Program-made: the position numbers and the translations under genes
In this document: piece by piece, positions 17,312 through 22,262 of the stretch
Numbering within the stretch: position 1 is the first letter of the stretch
How the letters are laid out: each line of letters starts with the position of its first letter
Origin: Thioalkalivibrio nitratireducens
Lineage (GTDB): Bacteria; Pseudomonadota; Gammaproteobacteria; Ectothiorhodospirales; Ectothiorhodospiraceae
Length of the DNA stretch: 22,262 nt
NCBI GenBank assembly: GCA_011390385.1
Contig: JAABSN010000042.1
Location: 1-22,262, forward strand
Direction of reading: 5' to 3'
The notes under the pieces: generated by a model
What the model was told of the DNA's origin: nothing
Databases searched by the model: none
The model's input: only the letters and a program-made list of their open reading frames with translations

Positions 17312-18793
17312 ATGGCACAGCAGCACGAGCAATGGAGCGGACGACTGGCGATTGTCGTGGCCGCTGTATCGATGGCGGTGGGCACCGGCAACATCTGGCG
17401 GTTTCCGCGCGTGGTGGCCGAATGGGGCGGCGGCGCGTTCCTGGTGGCGGTGACCGTCGGGCTGCTGGTCTGGGCCATTCCGCTGCTGATGTGCGAATTC
17501 CTGATGGGCTCGAAAAGCCGGCTTGGCAACATCGGCGCGTTCCGTGACTTCATGGGTCGCCGATATACCTGGGCCGGCGCCTTCATGGTGGCCGTGACGC
17601 TCGGCATCATGTTCTATTACTCGGTCGTTGCCGGCTGGTGCGTGCGCTACTTCGCGCTGGCGGCATCCGGTGGGCTGCTCGCCGATGAGCCAACGCAGGG
17701 CCTGGGTCAGCAGCAGTGGGACGCGTTCATCAACAACCCGGTCGAGACCGTCGGTTTCCACGCCGCGGCGGTGGCGTTCACGACCTTTGTGGTCTTCAAG
17801 GGCATCAAGGGCGGCCTGGAGCGCGTGCTCAAGCTGTTCCTCGTCGCGCTGCTGATCATCCTGCTCGTGCTGTCGATCCGCGCGATGCTGCTGCCGGGAT
17901 CGGCCGCCGGCCTGGCATTCCTGTTCATTCCCGACTGGTCGCAGCTCGGCAATGCGCGCGTCTGGCTCGAAGCCTTCACCCAGGTCGCGTGGTCGACAGG
18001 CGCCGGCTGGGGTCTTCTGATGGTCTATGCGGTCTATGCCCGCAAGAACGAGGAGATCGCCGTCAACTCCGGGCTGGTCGCATTCTCGGACGTGCTGGTC
18101 GGGATGCTGGCCGCCGCGCTGGTGCTCGGCACCCTGTTCGCCGTCGCGCCGGCCCCGGAGATCGCGCACGAGGCGCTGGACGCCGGACACGTGGGACTCA
18201 CCTTCATCTATATCGTCGACCTGATCGCGACCACCCCGGCCGCGTGGATCATCTCGCCGCTGTTTTTCCTCGCGCTGGCGCTGGCCGGCGTGTCGTCTTT
18301 CATTGCCATGTTCGAGCTGGCCACGACCAATCTGATGAACTTCGGCGTCCAGCGCCATAACGCCGCCGTGATCATCGGCCTGATTGCCTTTGCGTTCGGC
18401 ATTCCCTCGGCGCTGTCGATCGAGTTCCTGAACAACCAGGACTGGGTCTGGGGCGTGGGCCTGCTGATCAGCGGCCTGCTGACCGCGCTGGCCATCCTCC
18501 GATACGGCGTCGAACGCGCCCGAGCCGACATCGACGCGGCCAGCGACGTGGCGGTGGGCGCCTGGTTCAACGTCGCCGTGCGCGCGATCCCGGTATTCTT
18601 CGTGCTGCTGTTCGGCTGGTGGATCTGGCAGTCGATCCGCGACAACCCAGACGAATGGTGGAACCCGCTGTCGACCTTCTCCACCGGCACGTTGTTCGTG
18701 CAATGGGGCATCGTGCTGTTGCTGGCCCTTGCGCTGAACAATTTCCTGGCCCGCAAGATCCAGGCCGGACCGATGACGGAGGGTGACACATGA
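17312..18793 (+). CDS. sodium-coupled NSS-family (MetP-like) amino-acid transporter
   Basis: A 493-residue LeuT-fold secondary transporter of the neurotransmitter:sodium symporter family. TM1 carries the sodium/substrate motif GTGNIWRFPRVV (24-35). About eleven to twelve hydrophobic segments follow, including a long TM6-like stretch WSTGAGWGLLMVYAVYARKN and the TM8-like FIAMFELATTNLMNF. Start ATG at 17312 is preferred over a GTG at 17285, because the promoter above fits it and the family start is MAQ.../WSGRLAIVVAAVSM. The next gene overlaps by four bases and is a MetS-like small subunit. That pairing points to the MetPS methionine/alanine importers known from Corynebacterium. The exact substrate is inferred from the partner, not from residues. 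Confidence 0.9.
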   Translation: MAQQHEQWSGRLAIVVAAVSMAVGTGNIWRFPRVVAEWGGGAFLVAVTVGLLVWAIPLLMCEFLMGSKSRLGNIGAFRDFMGRRYTWAGAFMVAVTLGIMFYYSVVAGWCVRYFALAASGGLLADEPTQGLGQQQWDAFINNPVETVGFHAAAVAFTTFVVFKGIKGGLERVLKLFLVALLIILLVLSIRAMLLPGSAAGLAFLFIPDWSQLGNARVWLEAFTQVAWSTGAGWGLLMVYAVYARKNEEIAVNSGLVAFSDVLVGMLAAALVLGTLFAVAPAPEIAHEALDAGHVGLTFIYIVDLIATTPAAWIISPLFFLALALAGVSSFIAMFELATTNLMNFGVQRHNAAVIIGLIAFAFGIPSALSIEFLNNQDWVWGVGLLISGLLTALAILRYGVERARADIDAASDVAVGAWFNVAVRAIPVFFVLLFGWWIWQSIRDNPDEWWNPLSTFSTGTLFVQWGIVLLLALALNNFLARKIQAGPMTEGDT

Positions 18794-18906
18794 CCTCCGA
18801 ACTGCTGCTCTGGATGGCCCTGTTCCTCGGCGGCTACTCCGCCGTCGTCGCGACTCTGCTCGGCGTCGCGCTGACGTCGAAGCGGCGGGATAGAGAGGGC
18901 CTGTAG
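18790..18906 (+). CDS. MetS-like small subunit of the NSS transporter (38 aa)
   Basis: A 38-codon gene: ATG at 18790 overlaps the transporter stop as ATGA, with GAGGGTGA just upstream. The product is MTSELLLWMALFLGGYSAV, then VATLLGVALTSKRRDREGL. It is one membrane helix (about 5-28) with a basic tail that fixes the C-terminus in the cytoplasm. The size, the single helix, and the position directly behind an NSS transporter match the methionine/alanine importer small-subunit family (MetS). In Corynebacterium MetS is required for MetP activity. The match is by architecture and context. Confidence 0.78.
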   Translation: MTSELLLWMALFLGGYSAVVATLLGVALTSKRRDREGL

Positions 18907-18927
18907 GATCACCCGTAGTACAGTCTC

Positions 18928-18966
18928 GTCCTCCCGGAATTCGCGCAGCGAATATCCGGGATCCAG
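18928..18966. repeat. REP family 2, copy 1
   Basis: The unit begins GTCCTCCCGGA, has stem ATTCGC/GCGAAT around GCA, and ends ATCCGGGATCCAG. CCCGGA pairs with the later TCCGGG, giving a long near-perfect hairpin. It lies in the convergent gap between the transporter operon and the toxin gene. A second copy with a different stem is at 22209-22248. Confidence 0.7.
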
Positions 18967-19086
18967 TCGACGGCGCCGGCTCCAAAAGCTTCAACCGTGA
19001 AGAACACGAAGTTCGCGAAGGAAAAGCTGCAGGGCGCAAGCTTCGTGCCCTTCGCGCAACCGCATGTCCGCAAAGGCTCGCCAGAA

Positions 19087-19365
19087 TCAACGGTAGACGG
19101 TGTCGTGATCGCCAATGTCGATCAGCACGATCTCCTTGTCGGAGATAAGCATTTCGAGCACGATCCGATAGGAAAGGTTGATCGACACCGAGTGCACGCC
19201 TTCGAGTCGGCCTTTCAGCGCATGCAGCCGCAGGGACGGGTGAAACGGATCGATCTCGAGCAGTTGCAGGGTCTTCAGGTAATGCGAACGCAATTCAGGA
19301 TGCTTTTTCAGCCACTTCAGTGCGCGACGGTTGTAGCTGTGCGGAAATACCAGTCGGTAGTTCAC
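19087..19365 (-). CDS. RelE/ParE-superfamily toxin
   Basis: A 92-residue basic protein. Segments YNRRALKWLKKHPELRSHYLKTLQLLEIDPFHPSLRLHALKG and YRIVLEMLISDKEIVLIDIGDHDTVYR show the RelE/YafQ/ParE fold, with conserved HALKG, a central Arg and a C-terminal D.GDHD.VY motif. Most relatives cut mRNA on the ribosome; a ParE-type activity cannot be excluded. GTG at 19365 overlaps the antitoxin stop by four bases (GTGA), so translation is coupled. Confidence 0.82.
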   Translation of the reverse strand: MNYRLVFPHSYNRRALKWLKKHPELRSHYLKTLQLLEIDPFHPSLRLHALKGRLEGVHSVSINLSYRIVLEMLISDKEIVLIDIGDHDTVYR

Positions 19366-19619
19366 GCCTCGGAAGCCAGACGGGCCACATGTGCCTCGGC
19401 ACTCTCCTTGATGGATCGGCCGGCAGCGATGTCGGCCCTCGCCTCGGCAAGCGCAGCCTCAAGCTCGCACTCCCTGAGGTGCTGAAAGTGCTCCAGTTCC
19501 ATAACGACGTAGCGGCGTTTGCCGCGCACCGAGACCACCGCTTCCGGCTGCTCGGAAAGTGCTTGCTCGATCGCCGAAACGCCGCGCGTTTTCAGTTCGT
19601 TTGCCGTGATATCGGCCAT
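19362..19619 (-). CDS. Phd/YefM-type antitoxin
   Basis: An 85-residue antitoxin. The N-terminal half, ITANELKTRGVSAIEQAL followed by EAVVSVRGKRRYVVMELEHFQHLRE, is the DNA-binding Phd/YefM fold. The acidic, Ala-rich C-terminal half (LEAALAEARADIAAGRSIKES) is the part that wraps the toxin. It is the first gene of the toxin-antitoxin operon, with a short AT-rich leader and a palindrome over the promoter, consistent with autoregulation. Confidence 0.82.
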   Translation of the reverse strand: MADITANELKTRGVSAIEQALSEQPEAVVSVRGKRRYVVMELEHFQHLRECELEAALAEARADIAAGRSIKESAEAHVARLASEA

Positions 19620-19652
19620 GAAATTTTTATCTCGACTTTAACCATGCGCTCA

Positions 19653-19681
19653 ATAGTACTATCAATCGCGCTTTCGAACAA
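19653..19681 (-). promoter_or_regulatory. toxin-antitoxin promoter with overlapping palindromic operator
   Basis: On the minus strand TTGTTC (19681-19676) and TACTAT (19658-19653) are spaced by 17 bases. The perfect 10-base palindrome ATAGTACTAT (19653-19662) covers the -10 element. The start point would be about 27 bases before the antitoxin ATG. Phd-type antitoxins usually bind such sites to repress their own operon. Confidence 0.5.
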
Positions 19682-19712
19682 ATCATGAACTTTGATTCGT
19701 CTCGGCCGGACC

Positions 19713-19893
19713 CGCCCGGATTATTCATGAACCGCCGTCGCGAGACGACGCCAGGCCCTGTAGCCGAGGTGTTCGGCGACTGAGCCCAACGCAGGCACGC
19801 TCGAAAGACGTCGAGGAGCCGCGACCAGGCCAAAGGCCGTGAATGCGGGCTCTCGTGGTGTCGCAGCAGTCGGCTTCATGAATAATGCAGGCC
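19713..19893. mobile_element. second MITE-like element with ATTATTCATGAA inverted ends
   Basis: ATTATTCATGAA at 19720-19731 is the exact inverse of 19875-19886. The match continues imperfectly inwards (CCGCCG against GCCGAC) and outwards into CCCGG-rich sequence. The roughly 180-base interior has no transposase or convincing gene. Its minus-strand frame encodes Ala/Arg-rich text continuing past the element. The size and ends fit a non-autonomous insertion element, but only one copy is in the window. Confidence 0.5.
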
Positions 19894-19952
19894 CGGGAAA
19901 GACATCGCACAGCGCATCGGCTTCCGTTCGGACCGCCCGACCGATCTCCAAA

Positions 19953-19981
19953 TTGCCAATCCCGTCACAACTGGCTATATT
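19953..19981 (+). promoter_or_regulatory. sigma-70 promoter of the protease gene
   Basis: TTGCCA (19953-19958), a 17-base spacer, and TATATT (19976-19981). Each hexamer differs from consensus at one position. The start point would be near 19988, about 50 bases before the ATG. Confidence 0.7.
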
Positions 19982-20036
19982 GCCGGGACCGGCTGCGCCT
20001 CTGGCCGCCCCCGTTCGGCATTCGAAGGAGACTGCC

Positions 20037-22127
20037 ATGCGCTACTGCCTTGCCCTGCTGTGCTCGTTGTTCCTGTTGTCATCCTCGCTGCTCGCCGCAG
20101 ATTTGCCCGCGTCGTGGAACGCGGGGATGGACCTGCCGGCGGCACCCGCCAGCGTGCAGCAGCTTGAATCGATGGATTTCGAGTCGCTGGCCGCCGAGGA
20201 CGCCTTCAACGAGGCCCTTGGCCAGCCGCCACGGTTCGCCGTTCCGCACGACGTTTCGGTCTCGCCGCTGACCTCGGGCCAGTGGCTGGAGCTGGATCAC
20301 GGCATCAGCGTCTGGCGCTACCGCGTCCAGGCCGGCAACGCCGTCTCGCTGAACTTCGGCTTTCGCGACGTGCGGATGCCCGAGGGCGCAGCGCTTTACT
20401 TCTACACACCCGAGGCGGCGAAGACCGGCAAGCCCGATCGCTACAACCTGATCGGCCCGTTCGGCACCGACATCAACGAGAAGCACGGGCAGTTCTGGAC
20501 GCCGCTGCTGGCCTCTAGCGATGTCGTCATCGAACTCAACGTGCCGACCGTCCTTCGCGACCAGGCCTCGCTGGAACTGTTCCGGATCGGCCAGGGCTAC
20601 CGGGGCTTTGGACTGGCGGCCGACGGATACCGTCAGAATGCCTCGATGACCGCGGGAGAAGGCAAGTCGGCCTGCGATGCCAAGGGCGCCAAGTCCGGCT
20701 CCTGCAACACCGACGTCGCCTGCCTCGGACCGGACGATCCGTGGAACGACCCGCGCCGGGCGGTGGGCGGATATTCATTTGGTGGGAGTCTCTTCTGTAC
20801 GGGCTCTCTCGTCAATAACACGGCCGAAGACCAAAGGATGCTTTTCCTAACGGCCACCCACTGCGGGGTGGATGCAGGCAATGCAGCTTCAGTTGTCGTC
20901 TACTGGAACTATGAATGGCCAACTTGCCGCACCCCAGGCGATGCTGAGGGAACCTCAGTCAACACACCGGACCCGAATTCCAGCCAAAGCGGCGCGTCTT
21001 TCCTTGCAGCCACTATCGCCCCTATCTTCGACCCACCAACCAATGAACCAACTTGTTTCAACTGCTCGGATATGACGTTGCTCGAACTCGACGATCCCGC
21101 AAATCCTGACTTCAACCTGTTCTGGACCGGCTGGGATCGAAGCAGCACGGCTGCGCAATGCGGACCCGCGGTCAACGATAGTTCGACCGAGAACCTCTGC
21201 GCATCCATCCATCATCCCAGTGGCGACGAAAAGCGCATCACCTTTGTCGACACCGATTTCGCCGAAGCCGGTATCGGGAACGCTAACGGCGTTCACTGGC
21301 TAGCATTCTGGGACCCGACGCCACCGATTCTGCCGAACATTGCCGCGCCGCAGCCGGCCACGCTGCCGCCCAGCGTGACCGAGCCCGGCTCGTCCGGCTC
21401 TCCGCTCTACAACGCCGACAAGCGGCTCGTCGGCGTGCTCAGCGGCGGCGCCTCGTTCTGCGGGGCCACGGGCAATTCACTTTCCGACCAGTACGGCAAG
21501 CTGGCCCATGCGTGGGAAGGGCTGGGCACCGCGCAGACCCGGATGCGCGACTATCTCGACCCGCAGGGCACCGCCCCCGAATTCATCAACGGCCTCGGCG
21601 CCACGGCCGATCCCAACCCCCCGACCGGACCGGAGCCGGTCTGCGCCAACCCGAGCATCGACATCGTAGAACAAGGCACAACCAACGATACGCTGACAAC
21701 CGAAGGCGGCCCGATACAGAGCGTCACCGTGCAGTTGAATATTGCGCACACCTGGGTCGGCGACACGCGCGTTGTGCTGACACACGAAAATTCGGGGCGA
21801 TCGGTGACCCTCTATGATCGACCGGGCATTCCGGCCACAACGTTCGGCTGCCCTGCAAACAATGTCGAAGCCACGTTCAGTGATGCGGGCAGCGGGCTCG
21901 CCGAAGATGCGTGCTCGATAGAGCCGCCTGCGATCTCCGGCACGTTCAGACCCGTGGACGCACTTTCCACATTCAACGGCCTCGCCGCCGCCTCGGATTG
22001 GCGGTTGAACGTTTTCGATGAAGCAATCGGCGACACCGGCACCCTGAACCGCTGGTGCCTGACCATCGAAACAGCCGACGCCGTCGAAGAGCTCCTGTTT
22101 GCCGACGGATTCGAGGCATCGCAGTAG
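20037..22127 (+). CDS. secreted trypsin-fold serine protease with P-domain and DGFE tail
   Basis: A 696-residue exported protease. The signal peptide is MRYCLALLCSLFLLSSSLLA (cut near residue 20-21), with GAAGGAG before the ATG at 20037. The propeptide-like region (21-210) is followed by a catalytic domain resembling lysyl endopeptidase (Achromobacter protease I type): His275 in LFLTATHCG, Asp345 in NCSDMTLLEL and Ser453 in GSSGSPLY. A P/Homo-B domain (about 536-680) follows, with VQLNIAHTWVGDTRVVLTHE and a closing WCLTIE. The last residues, ELLFADGFEASQ, form a tail common on exported proteins of this bacterial group. Many Cys are present, as expected for an extracellular enzyme. Codons in about 20775-21160 look less GC-rich than their flanks. 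Substrate specificity is not assigned. Confidence 0.9.
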   Translation: MRYCLALLCSLFLLSSSLLAADLPASWNAGMDLPAAPASVQQLESMDFESLAAEDAFNEALGQPPRFAVPHDVSVSPLTSGQWLELDHGISVWRYRVQAGNAVSLNFGFRDVRMPEGAALYFYTPEAAKTGKPDRYNLIGPFGTDINEKHGQFWTPLLASSDVVIELNVPTVLRDQASLELFRIGQGYRGFGLAADGYRQNASMTAGEGKSACDAKGAKSGSCNTDVACLGPDDPWNDPRRAVGGYSFGGSLFCTGSLVNNTAEDQRMLFLTATHCGVDAGNAASVVVYWNYEWPTCRTPGDAEGTSVNTPDPNSSQSGASFLAATIAPIFDPPTNEPTCFNCSDMTLLELDDPANPDFNLFWTGWDRSSTAAQCGPAVNDSSTENLCASIHHPSGDEKRITFVDTDFAEAGIGNANGVHWLAFWDPTPPILPNIAAPQPATLPPSVTEPGSSGSPLYNADKRLVGVLSGGASFCGATGNSLSDQYGKLAHAWEGLGTAQTRMRDYLDPQGTAPEFINGLGATADPNPPTGPEPVCANPSIDIVEQGTTNDTLTTEGGPIQSVTVQLNIAHTWVGDTRVVLTHENSGRSVTLYDRPGIPATTFGCPANNVEATFSDAGSGLAEDACSIEPPAISGTFRPVDALSTFNGLAAASDWRLNVFDEAIGDTGTLNRWCLTIETADAVEELLFADGFEASQ

Positions 22128-22262
22128 TCGGCGTGCCTATAACGGTCCAAACCCCTGGGTTCCGGGTCCGGCCCGGGACGACAAAATAACTACAGGCACA
22201 CCCAAGCCGTCATCCCGGAAGACGCTCAGCGTCTATCCCGTGATCCAGATCGAACAAGACCT
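22128..22262. other. 3' gap after the protease
   Basis: 135 bases to the window edge. It has a GC-rich inverted repeat, CCGGG/CCCGG, at 22162-22176, which may aid termination although no T-run follows. Copy 2 of REP family 2 comes after it. No gene is seen. Confidence 0.45.
22209..22248. repeat. REP family 2, copy 2
   Basis: Starts GTCATCCCGGA, has stem AGACGC/GCGTCT around TCA, and ends ATCCCGTGATCCAG. The frame matches copy 1 (18928-18966), but the stem sequence is different and still fully paired. Confidence 0.7.

Larger units (their letters stand above)
19620..20036. other. divergent region between toxin-antitoxin operon and protease
   Basis: 417 bases without a credible gene: the antitoxin promoter (19653-19681), the second MITE-like element (about 19713-19893) and the protease promoter (19953-19981). 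The open frame that extends the protease upstream to 19839 runs through the MITE-like element and is not counted as coding. Confidence 0.6.

Noticed and set aside
18967..19086. Short minus-strand frame encoding a phrase like FANFVFFTVEAFGAGAV near the transporter end
   Set aside because: Looks like a recurring intergenic or decayed sequence; too short, overlaps a repeat and has no ribosome site.
17276..19090. 604-codon minus-strand open frame opposite the NSS transporter
   Set aside because: The product is His/Arg/Gln-rich low-complexity text, mirror of a well-supported transporter gene.

Overview
The window looks like a chromosomal piece of a GC-rich gammaproteobacterium, most likely from the Xanthomonadales/Lysobacterales side (Wenzhouxiangella-like). 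This rests on the type IV minor-pilin operon beside an AlgZ/FimS-type kinase, an RpfG-like HD-GYP regulator, dense GTGGGA-type REP hairpins, and a secreted protease ending in a DGFE tail. The taxonomic placement is inference. No rRNA, tRNA or CRISPR array was seen.

Layout. 1-460 is a mobile-element scar: a possible IS end, a ~260-bp palindromic MITE-like element with exact 23-bp terminal inverted repeats, and the first 40 codons of a VapC (PIN) toxin that stop where the element begins. 502-5362 (minus strand) holds a minor-pilin operon (pilE-like, fimT, pilV, pilW, a long pilX) followed by an AlgZ/FimS-type membrane histidine kinase. This block is visibly AT-richer than the rest, and the composition changes inside the kinase gene. 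5646-6155 encodes a membrane-anchored cytochrome c5-type protein. A REP cluster separates it from 6371-12157 (minus), a tightly overlapped three-gene signalling operon: a response regulator with an HD-GYP domain, a Tat/lipoprotein-type solute-binding protein without a transporter, and a 1229-residue sensor kinase with its own PhnD-like periplasmic domain.

12286-14324 (plus) encodes two oligopeptide-type ABC ATPases (OppD/OppF) with no permease genes nearby. 14401-16119 is a membrane diguanylate cyclase with an intact GGDEF and an I-site. A second REP cluster fills the convergent gap to an RfaH-type antiterminator (16440-16961, minus). 17312-18906 (plus) is a sodium-coupled NSS-family transporter plus a 38-residue MetS-like small subunit. 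19087-19619 (minus) is a Phd/RelE-type toxin-antitoxin pair with a palindrome over its promoter. A second MITE-like element lies at ~19713-19893. 20037-22127 is a secreted trypsin-fold protease with a P-domain.

Main themes: (1) c-di-GMP control, with a maker (GGDEF) and a probable breaker (HD-GYP) a few kilobases apart, the latter tied to two solute-binding sensor modules; (2) surface pili under a linked kinase; (3) two families of hairpin repeats whose copies differ by compensatory stem changes, placed mostly in gaps between convergent genes.
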